A stretch of 64,000 bases of DNA. It comes from Aspidiotus rigidus. Its lineage: Eukaryota > Arthropoda > Insecta > Hemiptera > Diaspididae. Under the pieces are notes generated by a model, which saw only the letters and a list, made by a program, of their open reading frames with translations, did no database searches and was not told the DNA's origin. Position 1 is the first letter of the stretch; each line of letters opens with the position of its first letter. The translations under genes were made by a program, and so were the position numbers. Where the stretch lies: NCBI GenBank assembly GCA_035079385.1, contig JAVHKY010000063.1, forward strand, positions 992,001 through 1,056,000. The letters run 5' to 3'. Below are positions 1 to 15,213 of this stretch, piece after piece.

Positions 1-852
1 AGGTCGTATCTGAAGCGCGCATTTGTCCTCGTTCGAAGCTATACAGATTTTTCGTATAAGGATAACTAAAAACAAAAGTATTCAACAAATTTTTATTAAA
101 AACGTACCACCGCCGAAGGGGTGAAAAAGTTTTATCCAGGGCAACGGGTTCGCCTCAAATATGAGATCTACCGCTTGGAAAGTAAACACCTGGATGTGTA
201 AGTTATAATATTTGAAAATATCGTACCTACGAATGGGATATTCTGACTCGCGTTCAGCCTTTGCAAAAATTTTGTTTTAATAATTCTTACTTACACTATA
301 GGTATCGCAAAAAATTATGAGAATTAATAAAACTCAATCTATCCCCCCAAAAGTGAATTGGTAATGATAGAATACAAAACGCGGCTGTTTTTGCATAAAA
401 TTTATTGTAATGTTCTTTACTGTGATAGATGTAGACATGTACATACTGCATATGAGATGATTAATAATGCAGTAGATTGGCCAATTAGAAATTTGTTCTC
501 GAGGAGGGGGGCGATTCAATAAACCTTCAAAATGAATTTGTTACCTAGGCTAATGAAAACAGTTCTGAGAAGGAGGGGGGTGGGTAAGTTGACCCTTGTT
601 CTGACTTGCGTATTTTCCATCTCCAACTATGAGTAGATAAAGCAGAGGTTGAGGTTGTACAGAAAATAGGTAACCGTTTACCCCCAAAAAACTCCTAGCC
701 TACTTCGTTAGCTGCTCAGGATTACCTGCAGTAAACAGAGAACCAGTTTTATGAAGGCTTCCCTGTTTCTACTGTTTCTTAATAAAGATTAGACTTTAGA
801 TAAGGATAGCAGAGAAAATACCTACGAAGAAAAAGTCTTCTGGCCCGAGCTC
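1..852. other. no gene recognised
   Basis: AT-rich sequence with short open frames only. I see no conserved protein, RNA gene or clear repeat structure here. Two G-rich runs (about 503-510 and 571-580) are the only compositional oddities. Confidence 0.4.
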
Positions 853-1240
853 TTTTCGTCATATTTCCTCTTCTATCAATATCTATATGATTTCTTGTGA
901 AGATGCAAACTTATTAACGTCCTTTAATCATCTCTCCCCTCCAGGGATTTGTGACTCTTTTCTATATAGGCTTTAGTGCGCGTTTGCAACAGCCTAATGT
1001 ATTGTGGTCTTTGAACCCTCTCCATCACAAGATGGAACTTCCATCTGAAGACGAAATATGACGACTAAATCTTAGGGCCTGGTAGCGTAGTGGTTATCCA
1101 CGGCCGTGGGTTATCACACTTGTCACGAAAACGAGAGGTCGCGCGTTCGTTTCCCTTTCAGGCTAGGAGATTTTTTCGTCATATTTCCTCTTCTATCCTT
1201 ATCTAGGTATATGATTCCTTGTGAACATCCGCACTTATCA
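853..1240 (+). repeat. direct repeat pair flanking a tRNA-like unit
   Basis: A stretch of about 65 bp beginning CTTTTCGTCATATTTCCTCT occurs at about 853-918 and again, with a few differences, at about 1173-1240. The tRNA-like unit at 1078-1165 runs directly into the second copy. The simplest reading is two copies of one SINE family, the first 5'-truncated and the second carrying its tRNA-like head. That is inference; a simple tandem duplication is the alternative. Confidence 0.5.
1078..1165 (+). mobile_element. tRNA-derived SINE head (pol III A and B box)
   Basis: The segment starts GGGCCTGGTAGCGTAGTGG, a good pol III A-box context (TAGCGTAGTGG), and has a B-box-like GGTCGCGCGTTCGTTTCCC about 55 bp downstream (1137-1155). 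The spacing fits a tRNA, but the acceptor arms do not pair well, so this is a tRNA-derived SINE or tRNA pseudogene and not a working tRNA gene. It is followed by the repeated tail described for 853-1240. Confidence 0.55.
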
Positions 1241-1666
1241 CTCGCACATATCTACATCCTTTAAGATTAAACTTTGTTCCTCACCACCCTGGGAGTTTAG
1301 GTTCGAAAGTCCAAAATTTTCCAAGTTTACCCCTATGAGATATAGCTCGATATTAGATATTTTTCCAAGTCGCTCTCCCATCGTACATAGCTCGATATTG
1401 AGAATGAATGAAATATTTAAATAAATTAGGCTAGCCATACTTTTCTGAGCTTTATCTGCAAAAATACATAGTTTCAAGATATTTTATGCTTTATTTCAAC
1501 GGTTGTCTCAATTCAAAAAACGCAACATGCGATACACCATATTGTGTGCGTCTATATACGTGTAAGTGACTAACCAGTACCTAGTGAATTAGATTCACTT
1601 GTATGACACTAGCTGGAACACGCGCTGTATAAAAAACGTAGAAATAATGAGAGAGAGAACCAACTA

Positions 1667-2061
1667 CCGTATTTTTCCGAGTATAAGTCGCACTTTAAAG
1701 TAGGTTTTGAGAGCTTGAAAAACGGGGTGCGACTTATACACGCGTACGACTTATATGCGAGTATAAAAATGAAGAAAAAAAAAGAAGAGCTTACGCTTTA
1801 TTAATTTTTGTGAAAATACCTAGAAGGTAATAAAATTGTACTTTTTTAATTTTATTGTAACGATTTTATACCGCGACATTTATTCAAAAATGGAATATTT
1901 GAGAAAAACCTTCATTTTTTTCATGTTCGGCGTATTTTTTGTGAATTAATATAAATTTTTCGTTTCATCCTACGGTGCGAATTATATGCGGGCAAAATAA
2001 AAATTTTCTAAACTGGGGTGCGACTTATATACGCGTGCGACTTATACTTGGTAAAATACGG
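1667..2061. mobile_element. MITE with TA duplication, Tigger/pogo-like termini
   Basis: Inverted termini begin CCGTATTTTTCCGAGTATAA on the left and, on the opposite strand, CCGTATTTTACCAAGTATAA on the right. They continue into AGTCGCAC on both sides. TA dinucleotides flank the 395-bp element at 1665-1666 and 2062-2063. The GTATAAGTCGCAC sub-terminal motif recurs internally in both orientations. No transposase frame is present. TA duplication and termini of this style are typical of Tc1/mariner-pogo derivatives, which is a family inference. Confidence 0.7.
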
Positions 2062-2261
2062 TATAATAATTGCACTGAGAGGAAAAAAATAGTTATTAAC
2101 TACTGATTGCAGTCCCAGCGCTCCGCTCTGCAAAAAATTGTATTTAATTTACTGAAACAAAAAAAAAGGTGTGAAAAGTTGTAAACATTGATAAAATTCA
2201 GTGATATTTACTATTTTTTATAGTAAAATTGAGCATTTTATATTTATAGTCATTCAAGGGC

Positions 2262-2905
2262 ATGTTCTACCTGGTGAAATGAACCTCGTTGGAAAGGAAA
2301 TTTTATGGACAATCGACGATTTTCTCTTTGATTTTTCTTTAAAAGCATTATTTTTCGAGTTATTGATTAATAAATTAATGGAATGTGTTTTTTTGCCCGA
2401 GCGCACACAAATCAATGTAACAAGCGGCAAACGTACGTGTTTGGGCAAAGAAACGCGTTTCATCCAAGATGTTCAAGTTTTATTCATTCAAACCGGGTAT
2501 CCGCCAGGGTCGCTAACACCGCGCATGACTCGTTCAACAGTAATGGTACTTCTGCCAAAATCCTAAGAGGTATCAAAACTGTGGCCGTATATCAGAGAAA
2601 AATGAAAAATATGGAATATCTCTCGAATAAAGCGGAATTCACCGTTTTGTCATCCCACCTAATTTGTAAAAATGCAGTTGTGGACATATTTTATGGCTTT
2701 TAAAGAAGCAAAATCAAAATCTGCTTCACTCAAGTGTTGTTTCAACTTTTTCATTTCTCTCCCATGTACGGCCATGGTTTTGATACCTCATACGATTTTT
2801 CCCCGCTGCAGCGCAATGCTAGCGCTGCCCGGTTCAAATTAATTGATAAGTCGGAAAATAATGCTTTTAGAGAAAGATTCAAGAGAAGATCGTTAATTGT
2901 CTGTG
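2262..2905. repeat. inverted-repeat element with the GTTGGAAAGGAAATTTTATG module
   Basis: The left arm (about 2262-2390) contains CGTTGGAAAGGAAATTTTAT followed by a CTCTTTGATTTTTC stretch and GCATTATTTTTCGAGTTAT. The reverse complement of the inner part returns at about 2830-2905. The same module occurs at about 33500, 35389, 36502 and, inverted, 36770. The short open frames here are by-products of the arms. Confidence 0.5.
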
Positions 2906-3699
2906 TCCGTGTGTGAATGTGTGCATCAGAACAATCTGTGTGTAATCTGCAACATACGTCAAGATTATATTATGGACATATGGCATTCATCGAGTTTTAA
3001 AGATAACAAATATTGTTATCTTCAAACTGACTTCATTATCAAATTCTTCATCAAAAATTGTTCCTGAAATTCATCCATAGATTCTAATTCTATGTAATAT
3101 TTTCAACAAAAGAAGATATTATAACACTTTCATCGAGATCCAAAATTCTGGAAATTTTCATGACATAGGTCATTTATTTTTTGTACATGTAAACAATCAT
3201 TATTTTCTAACGGCTGGGTTTTTGCTGAAAAGCTGATATCTCAAAATTCATTGGCTGTCTTTTGGCTTTCTAAAGAATGGATTAAAAGAAGAGCATAAAC
3301 TCAAACTTCAGTCAACAACGGATTTAGCTGCGCATCCCTGGATGCGGGTCTACGTAGACCATCTGGGTCTGCATAATAGGAATGTTTTGTGTGGGGTCAG
3401 AGATTGTGCAAGAGTGTTCATTCTCTCGACAAGATTTTGTTCAAATTTTTTGCTCTCATAAGAAAAACCCAACAGACTAAAGATCAACAAGTCATTAATT
3501 GACTGAGTTATTGTGACGTCATTTATTTGGCAAGAGTACTCATTCTGCAGGAAATCGGTCCAACGAGCAATTCGGCTCCCGTAGGCTGTAAGAAATATAT
3601 GCGGAGCAAAGATCATCAGGTTACCAATTTATTAAAAAACATGATACAGGAAATATTATTTCATATTTCAAATCTGTCAGGTTTTTGCTATCAACCTGA

Positions 3700-3925
3700 A
3701 AAAATTGGATGCCATTGCCGGATTTGCAGGACTGCAATGTCCCGAGTCCCCAAGAGCCTGAAGTTTTTCCAAGTCCCCCTCCTATCATAATATAGCTCGG
3801 AGGTAGGAATTTTTCCAAGCCCACTCCCTTTTTCGTGACGTCATCAACCTCGCTCGCGGACAAAAATTTCCTGAAAGTACCTCCAACAAAAGGGATAGCG
3901 GGTTCCCCGCTAAAAAATATGCCGT
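3700..3925. mobile_element. short copy of the AGTCCCCCTCCTATCAT-bearing element
   Basis: The sequence opens with ATGCCATTGCCGG, contains one AAGTCCCCCTCCTATCATA unit with TAGCTCGG, and closes with the palindrome TAGCGGGTTCCCCGCTA at about 3897-3913. The larger copy at 7223-7785 has the same opening (GCCATTGCAGACG), several minisatellite units and the same palindromic end. Superfamily unknown. Confidence 0.5.
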
Positions 3926-4274
3926 ATTATTTTCCATATTTGTGACCTTCGTCAACGGACTAGGGCCCTCACGGTTGAAACATTACTGTTATTTTTGAAA
4001 ATTTCTGTAAATAAATTCATGAATACCTAGTTTCTTCTTCATTATTTGATCTCATTACCTGCTGCATATATCTGGTCAACATCATACCTACTCTTAACAT
4101 TAATATTTGTGGATGGTTTGTTTGTTATTTAATTGTTAATTAAATGCAAAAAAACATGGTATTTTTTCGTTAACCCTAAGGGCCCTTTTCTGTTGGAAGG
4201 TCTCATTTAGTTGATTAGTGATCTTTGCTCCGCATGTATTTCTTATGGGAGACAAAAACATGCTCGTTGGATGC

Positions 4275-4793
4275 CGCAGTTTTGGCATTGGAAATTACCA
4301 ATCCCCGTTCCCAAGAAAAAATTCCCGGGAATTCAATTTTTGTTCTCGGTTTATTTTGGCCGAGAATTCCCAAGTTTCGGGATTTTTGGGAATTTCAATT
4401 TTTTTTATAGTGAATTGAACTCTGATACTTCACATTTTGCATACTGTATTGATGAAAAAATGAAAAAAACTAATAAAAAGAGAAAAAAAAAGATAACAAC
4501 AACTGAAAAATCAATTTGATATCTGAGAGTTGGTAAACATTGAAAAAGAAACCTGGTATTGGTGCCCCCACGTATGACGTGTTTGGACACAAAACATCAT
4601 ACAAGATGCAGTTATATAACTGTTATTTTGCAGACCCTATTTCGTCAATGGCTATAGTCCAAAAATGAATGATGTATTTAACTTGTAGAATCCAAATTGT
4701 ATGTGATTTCCAGTTGGAATTCGGATTCCCGTTCCCGGGAATTTGTTGAAAATTCCCAGTCAAAAATTTCATTTCCGAGAATTTGCCGACACT
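4275..4793. mobile_element. hAT-like non-autonomous element in the 4.2-4.9 kb arm
   Basis: About 520 bp rich in TTCCCGGGAA-type motifs in both orientations (for example ATTCCCGGGAATTC at 4311 and TTCCCGGGAATTTG near 4734). Left end reads CAGTTTTGGCATTGG; the right end, inverted, reads AAGTGTCGGCAAATT, similar to hAT termini. Flanks are TTGGATGC and TTGGACCA, an imperfect 8-bp duplication. The uninterrupted paralogue on the left arm (about 3555-3575, inverted) reads GCTCGTTGGACCGATTTCC, which places the insertion. Boundaries are good to a few bases. Confidence 0.6.
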
Positions 4794-5239
4794 TGGACCA
4801 ATTTCCTACAGAATGAGTAGTTGAGTACTCTTGCCAAACAAATCGACCTCAATCGATATTTTTGTCATCACAAATAACTCAGTCACTCAGTCCATTGAAA
4901 CTGGTAAAACAATAATAAATCAAAAATTCTTATATTTTACAATCAATAAGTTTTTTGATATTTGGAAAAATACTTGAAATATCTTATTTCTTTTCTAATT
5001 AATTACTTACACAGCGATCTTTATTCCCTGTGATATTCTCATGGGAACAAGCAAAAAGCAAACAGCTCGAAGGAAAAACAACAGATACTTTTTTCCTGAT
5101 TTTGTCTGATTTTGATTGCTTAGACGTCATCACAGAAAAACATCCCCATGTTACGTGACGTTACCAAAGGACGTTAACTTACTGTTACTGGGACACGAGT
5201 CGGTATTTCACGCCACATTGGGAGGGAAGTTGATTCCGC

Positions 5240-6017
5240 CAAGAGGGGGTGCAAATCATTCATTTTCAAATCGAATCATGATTTAAAATCCTTTTTTGAT
5301 GATTCGTGATTCGTATTCGAATCATTTTGAAAACTGGAAAATGATTTATGACTTGTGATTCGAATCAATTCCTGATCAGTCGAATAATTTTCGAATATTT
5401 TTCGAATCTTTCGCGAATCAAACAGAAATCCGCCGTTCAAAATAGAATGAATGTATCTGCATATTTACGCCTAAAATTGCAAACAAATTTTTCAACGTGA
5501 TTTGAAAGAGATTCGATTCAAATCCTTTTCGAATCAAAAAATCTTTTGAAATGATTTGATATGGATTTGAATCGAATCTTTTTCGAATCACAGATCATTT
5601 TCTCCAGGTGATTCGGATTTGATTCAACTCATTTTCATGGTGATTGATTTAGAATCATTTACTTCTGAACGATTTATGATTCGTCATTCGAATCTTTAAG
5701 AAAAGCGACTGATTCGTGATTCGAATCACTTTTTGATGATTCGCGACAAAGCCATGAACGTAGAAAGGCAACACCGCATTCGGCCCACGCATTTACATGT
5801 AAAACACCTCTCTCATGAAAAAATCAAGTTGACCCTTATTTAAAGGAAATTTCACAAGCTACAACTTTTGTTCCTTTCGATTTTTTCAAAAACTTAATAT
5901 TTTCTTAAGAAACAGACGCTCAAAGAGTTTCTCCCCATAAGAGCAATGTAAAAGTCGGCCCACGGTTGTGCAGTTGCCAATTTTACATTCATGGCTTCTT
6001 TGTTCGCGCCCACTCTT
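5240..6017. mobile_element. hAT-like insertion with GATTCGAATC motifs
   Basis: Bounded by an 8-bp direct repeat GATTCCGC (5232-5239 and 6018-6025) in the left arm of the 3 kb element. The intact right arm at about 8165-8180 lacks it, reading straight through GTTGATTCC. The ends are weakly inverted (AAGAGGGGGTGCAAA against AAGAGTGGGCGCGAA). From 5260 to 5740 it is packed with GATTCGAATC/GAATCATGATT variants, typical of sub-terminal transposase-binding clusters (inference). A further MITE (5749-5997) sits inside it. Confidence 0.6.
5749..5997. mobile_element. MITE with AAGCCATGAACGTA termini
   Basis: Left end AAGCCATGAACGTAGAAAGG; right end is the near inverse (TTTACATTCATGGCTT). The interior (ttcggcccacgcatttacat, later cacggttgtgcagttgcc) reappears in opposite orientation at 63148-63397 at high identity, so two copies of one family lie almost 58 kb apart. 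Open frames in the two copies are mirror images and are not genes. Confidence 0.75.
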
Positions 6018-6135
6018 GATTCCGCAAATCTTCCAAGTTCTTGCATTTGCACGCTCGCATTGCGCGGTATTGCGTCTTGTATTCATGCTTTGGACTGTGG
6101 GTCCTCGGGTCTGTATGGACTTTGAATATGTGATT

Positions 6136-6259
6136 TGCGATGAGAAAAGGATGCTCATTGCCCATTGGCGCAGGAATACCATTTCTCTCTAATTGGTCAT
6201 CTAATCAGAGAGAAATGGTGTTCCTGTCAGTGGGCAATGAGCATCCTTTTCTCATCGCA
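6136..6259. repeat. hairpin-forming inverted repeat
   Basis: TGCGATGAGAAAAGGATGCT at 6136 is matched by AGCATCCTTTTCTCATCGCA ending at 6259. Pairing continues inward through CATTGCCCA and the AATACCATTTCTCTCT/AGAGAGAAATGGT arms around a loop near 6193-6203. It lies at the inner edge of the left arm of the 3 kb element. Confidence 0.75.
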
Positions 6260-6299
6260 GGTCACATATTTTCCAAAATGTTTTACTTGAAAAAAGACG

Positions 6300-7010
6300 A
6301 AGTGACTTGAAAATTTTTTTTGAAATATTTTACACTCTAAAAAACGACCGACGTACCAAAATATGTTTGTAGTTCGAAAATCAAAAATTCTCTGAGATAG
6401 CCTACTTGAAAAAACGACCAAGTCCGAGAATATTATTGGACTTCGAATATTTTTGAAGGTAATTCACTTGAAAAAAAGACAGAATACCAGAATATTATTG
6501 GACTGATAATATTTTCCTGGATGATTTACTCAAAAAAACAACTGAGTCCTAGATTAATACTGGACTTCAAATATGTTTTGAGGTCTCGACAAAAAGACGA
6601 AGTACAAGAATATTTTTGGACTTGGAAAATTTTTTTGGTATTTTACTTGAAGGAAACAACAAAGTCCGAAAATATTATTGGACTTGAATTATTTTTTGAA
6701 GTATCTTACTTTAAAAAAAGGACAAAGTACCAGAATATCATTAAACTTGGAATATTTTCCTGAATGATTTACTCAAAAAACAACTGAGTGTGAGAATAAT
6801 TTTGTACTTGGAATATTTTTTGAAATATTTTACTCCAAAAACAACCCTTTTTTGGACTTGGGATATTTTCCTGGATAATTTACTCAAAAAACAACTGAGT
6901 GTGAGAATAATTTTGTACTTGGAATATTTTTTGAAATGTTTTACTCCGAAAACAACCCAAGTACAAGAACATTTTAGACTTGGAAAATTGTTTTGAGATG
7001 TTTTACTTGA
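6300..7010. repeat. degenerate tandem array, 55-62-bp unit
   Basis: At least ten copies of a unit carrying ATTGGACTTGGAATATTTTT, TGAAATATTTTACTC and AAAACAACTGAGTC occur. Unit starts are spaced about 50-68 bp apart. The block GAGTGTGAGAATAATTTTGT repeats at 6786 and 6897 as a two-unit higher-order copy. Inverted units follow at about 7050-7215 and 7790-8050, so the array belongs to the palindromic 3 kb element. Local open frames come from the repeat and are not genes. Confidence 0.7.
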
Positions 7011-7222
7011 AAAAACAATCAGTTACATCTCAGAAAATATTGTAAGTCAAAAAATGTTCCAAAACTTGATCCTTTTTTGAGAGATCACGAGAAGTATTCC
7101 AAGCCCAAAAATATATTCTGGTACGTTCTTGTTTTTGTCATTTTCTCGCGTAAAATACCTCGAAGAATATTCCGAGTCTAATATTATTCTTGGACTTTGT
7201 CATTTTTCAAGTAGAATATCCT

Positions 7223-7785
7223 GAAAAATTAGAAGCCATTGCAGACGTTGCAATGGCAGCGGGGAACCCGCAATTCCTTAACTCGACCTCTCAGGTGATG
7301 TGGAACTGAATTGATAATCTTGTCATATAATTCAAATCGAAATTATCATTCTACATTCCCTCCTATCATATATAGCTCGAGAGTCGAAATTCTTTCAAGT
7401 CCCCCTCCTATCATATATATCTCAAGACTTGAAATTCTTCTAAGTCCCCCTTCTATCATATAGCTCAAGACTCAAAATTCTTCCAAGTCCCCCTCCTATC
7501 ATATGTAGCTCGAGTCTCAAAATTTTTCTAAGTTTTTGGTTGGACGGCGGACGGTAGCTCGAGACTCAAAATTCTTCCAAGTCCCCCTCCTTTCATATAT
7601 AGCTCGAGAGTCGAGACTCGAAATTCTTCCAAGTCCCCCTCCTTTCATATATAGCTCGAGACTCGAAATTCTTCTAAGTCCCGTAACCTAACCTAACCTT
7701 AGGTTACTAACTTCGCGGACGCGGACGTTTTCTGAGGATTTAATCTCCTAACAAAATGGATAGCGGGTCCCCCGCTAAAAAAATT
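7223..7785. mobile_element. insertion carrying a 45-bp minisatellite
   Basis: Starts GAAGCCATTGCAGACGTTGC, followed by GCGGGGAACCCGC, and ends at GATAGCGGGTCCCCCGCTA. From 7355 to 7685 there are about seven copies of a unit of the form AAATTCTTCCAAGTCCCCCT, CCTATCATATATAGCTCGAG, interrupted at 7535-7560. It interrupts the right half of the 3 kb element. The same minisatellite unit is found in a different TIR family at 57079, 58853 and 61741. Confidence 0.6.
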
Positions 7786-8213
7786 CTCATACTTCGTTGT
7801 TTTTCTAAGTCAAATATCTTGAAACTAAAAAAATCAGTATCAATCTCGGACTCCGTCGTATTTTTGAGTAAATCGTCCAGGAACATAACATGTCCAATAA
7901 TATTCTAGTACTTTCAAGTGAATTACCTTGAAAAATATTTGAAGTCCAATAATATTCTCATTTCTCGGACTTGATCGTTTTTTCAAGTACAATATCTCAA
8001 AGAATTTTTGAAGTCCAAAAATATTCTTGTACTTCGTCTTTTCTTCGAGTAAAAATTTTGGAAAATATTCAAAGTCTATACAGGCCCAAGGACCCACAGT
8101 CCAAAACATGAATACAAGACGCAATACCGCGCAACGCGAGCGTGCAAACGCAAAAACCTCGAAGACTCGTGGAATCAACTTCCCTCCCAATGTGGCGTGA
8201 AATACCGACTCGT

Positions 8214-8647
8214 TACTGGGACTGGACTGGTGCACGGGGACTGGTGCATATGCGTGACTGGTAGACTGGTAGTGGGAACTCGGTTCACAGTTTCGCTAGT
8301 TTCGAGTCTCGCGAGCTGGTCGAAGTGGCGATCCTCGTTAGTGTGACGATGAGAACGCAAAATTAAAACAATATTCATTCAATAATACACTGTACTACAT
8401 TGTTTGTTGAGTCGATTGCCAATTTAAGAAAGATTGTTAATTGGGAATGAGTTTTCCTCAATCGTTGTCTATTGTAATTGTTGTCGTTGCGTATCATTTT
8501 ATCTGAATAATCATTACGATTTTGAGTTCCGCATCAAAAATCAAAGTATCCTTCCGTTGCTCCTCTGACTCAGTCTGGTGCTCAATATTATAGTGATAAA
8601 ATCGTTCAACCAAATAATCGTTGAAAATACTCTACTTCCGTGCAATC
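8214..8647 (+). other. presumed promoter/5' UTR region of Rpt5
   Basis: The 434 bp between the right end of the 3 kb inverted-repeat element and the first Rpt5 codon. It holds no recognisable coding sequence. I cannot identify a TATA box or initiator with confidence; the role is inferred from position. Confidence 0.3.
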
Positions 8648-12840
<4,193 letters not shown>

Positions 12841-12869
12841 TTTTTGTAACAATTTTATGTTTTGTAGAA

Positions 12870-12875
12870 AATAAA
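12870..12875 (+). terminator. Rpt5 polyadenylation signal AATAAA
   Basis: Canonical AATAAA 30 bp after the Rpt5 stop codon, followed by a T-rich stretch. Position and sequence fit a functional cleavage signal. Confidence 0.75.
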
Positions 12876-14134
12876 TGTTTTTTCACTTCATGTTCAAGTC
12901 TTTATTGTTTCTAGTTTTTCTAATTCAACATCTTGATCTCCGCAATGACATCGGTTTCACACCTTTCATAATGTTCTTGAAAATATTCTTGTTTTTCTCA
13001 TTTAAATACATATCTTAGCGTTGCCAACGAGTAGAGCAATATTAATTATTGATTTTTGTGAATAAGAATTGGCATTAATGACAAATACTGGTGATACCAT
13101 TTTTCAAGATTCATAAAAATTTCACGTAGCAAGAATGTGGTTTCAAATTTAACGACAAGTAGCTATAAGATGATGGAAATGATTTTATTGGATAATACCT
13201 ACAATTAAATTTATTGATTCGTGCAAATGTAGTAGGTTGGTTTCTACCACGTATGGTGCGACGCAAAGTTATTATCTTCAATTACACGTAAATGCACGTA
13301 CTTTTTGAAGTGTGAGTATGGATGGAAAAACTTATTGAAACTTCTTAATTCATGTATGGTTTTCTATTGAAGAATTGAAGTCGGTTGAGAGCATAGCTCA
13401 TTAATCGATCTCAGGAATGCATTTACAAGAAATTCCAAAAAAACCTACGCACTGTTATTGCACCTATATATTTTAGTCAAAATTACAAAGGAAGAAAAAA
13501 AAAGGAAAAAACTAAAAAAAGGTACTCGGTACAGCGAGAGAATAGAAACGCAAAATTGAAGTTACAAAATATCATACGTTGAAATACAAATGGAAAAAAA
13601 AGTCACGCGAGTGAATTATTTAGTAGGTACAAAAAAACGAAAATTGAATTTATTGCGCTTAGTTCGATAAGAATTCATAACAAGACAAAGGACAAACGTC
13701 ATATATTTTTCTTTTTCTTCCATTATTTTTCGATTTTTTTCCTTACGAGTACTTATTTAAATAACAGCACAACCACAACTAGACATTTCGAAATTTACTG
13801 GTATATTTATACAGTAGAGCCAGTGAATGTCTCAATAAATAAATATTCAAATTCCAACACAGATTAGAATCCGAAGGCCTTAAATAAAACAACGATCAGT
13901 AAAATTTCTAGGATTGAATTTTTATTAAAGAAACAAGTTGAAAATTCATTATGATGGACGAGTTGGTCAGCAAACGAGAGAGGAGTGAGAAAAAATTATA
14001 TGAAATTGAAATTCTTCCTAATTACGTAACATAATAGCCTATAACATAGGGATTTTGTCCAACATATTACCCATTCTCATCGTTGAATCGAATGAGAAAA
14101 TTCTCATGAAGTTAACCAAATAGGTAGTTTTTGT
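12876..14134. other. intergenic region between convergent Rpt5 and nudE
   Basis: AT-rich sequence separating the 3' ends of two convergent genes; it should contain both 3' UTRs. On the minus strand an AATAAA lies at 13921-13926, about 210 bp past the nudE stop, and is a plausible nudE poly(A) signal (weak evidence). No other gene is recognised. Confidence 0.5.
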
Positions 14135-15177
14135 TTAGGAACGTACTAAATTATGAATAGAGGGAGTAGATACTCCTCGATTGAGTCTGCTTCGTCCTCT
14201 GTAGAACATAACAAAAATCACAATAATATTAATTGTGTACCATTGATTGTACGGTAATGTGAAGATTGTTCTAGGTGTAACGATACCCGAAGCACGATAA
14301 AGCATAAATACATGAATGAGCAATTTATAGAAGCGCAAACTCTTATGTTGTTATTTAACAGACTGAAAAGAAAAAAGTTAAACGAGGAACGCAGGGAACC
14401 TGTTCTATGAGTCAAATTGGCTTTGGTATTGAAAATTCAAGCAAGCTTAGACCTAGTATAAAGCTAGTAGAAAGTAAGCTTAGACTAACTATAAGCCTAA
14501 TATATAAGGTAGGAAATCATTAGTGGCCTGGACCTAATTTAGGGACTTCAAAATATACAGCTCGGAAGTCGAAATTTTTCTGAGTTTTTCGCCGGATAGT
14601 GCATGGCAAATTTATTAAAAAAAAAAAAACACAGAAAAGGTTCCCGGTTAAACTGTTTGGATATAAAGATTGTGCGGACCAGATCTGTATAATTGCTCTC
14701 AAAATTTCTGACAGGTTACATTTTTTGGTGATAGAAACAGATTAAGAAATTAGAAGACTCGAGCTATACATACATGAAACTGGAAGTAGGTAGTTATAAG
14801 CAGCAGATAGAATTGAAGAACAACTTGCCAAAATGTAAGAAAAAAGTATTCCAGAAGTAAAATGACAGATTTTCACTTACCTGAAAGATTCACGAGTATT
14901 ATCAGGCGTAGTACGGCAATTTGCTAACTTTGATTCTAATGCCTGTAAACACGAATAGTAATAATGGGTGAGCAAAAAGTAGTGGACTCGTATTCTGTGT
15001 ACAAGTAAGTTGTTGGGAAGATGAAAATAAAAAAAAAACGATGGTATGATACGTCGTACTGAATTATTACAACACAAAATTGCATGCTATTCTTCTAATA
15101 TTGGACGGAAAAAATATAACTACACGAAAAAAAAATAAAAAATAATAATAATAATAATAATAATTAATAATAATAAT

Positions 15178-15213
<36 letters not shown>

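Larger units (their letters stand above)
3340..4915. repeat. long inverted repeat (arms about 3400-3630 and 4205-4910)
   Basis: The segment around 3527-3625 (ggcaagagtactcattctgc, then a cggtccaacgagc string, then gcggagcaaagatca) is the inverse of 4217-4272 plus 4795-4850. The right arm is split by the insertion at 4275-4793, so the left arm acts as an empty-site paralogue. Between the arms lie a minisatellite-type insertion (3700-3925) and AT-rich sequence. No transposase is visible. Confidence 0.6.
5195..8213. mobile_element. 3 kb inverted-repeat element, composite
   Basis: A 43-bp segment (5195-5237, beginning ACGAGTCGGTATTTCACGCC) is exactly inverted at 8171-8213. Pairing resumes further in: 6026-6130 (CACGCTCGCATTGCGCGGTA and onward) is inverted at about 8060-8150. 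The interior is an array of 55-62-bp units, direct in the left half (6300-7010) and inverted after 7050 and 7790. Later insertions at 5240-6017 and 7223-7785 interrupt the arms. No transposase frame is seen. The right end lies 434 bp upstream of the Rpt5 start codon. Confidence 0.7.

Noticed and set aside
1238..1477. 79-codon minus-strand open frame
   Set aside because: Its middle part is a translation of one minisatellite-type unit (AAGTCGCTCTCCCATCGTAC region); no conserved domain.
5886..6192. Overlapping plus and minus open frames of 74-98 codons
   Set aside because: They lie in inverted-repeat sequence whose mirror copies at 7840-8235 give similar peptides; repeat artefact.
6521..6996. 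Two plus-strand open frames with repeated LEYFLKYFTPK-like peptides
   Set aside because: They follow the 55-62-bp tandem array of the 3 kb element and have no other support.
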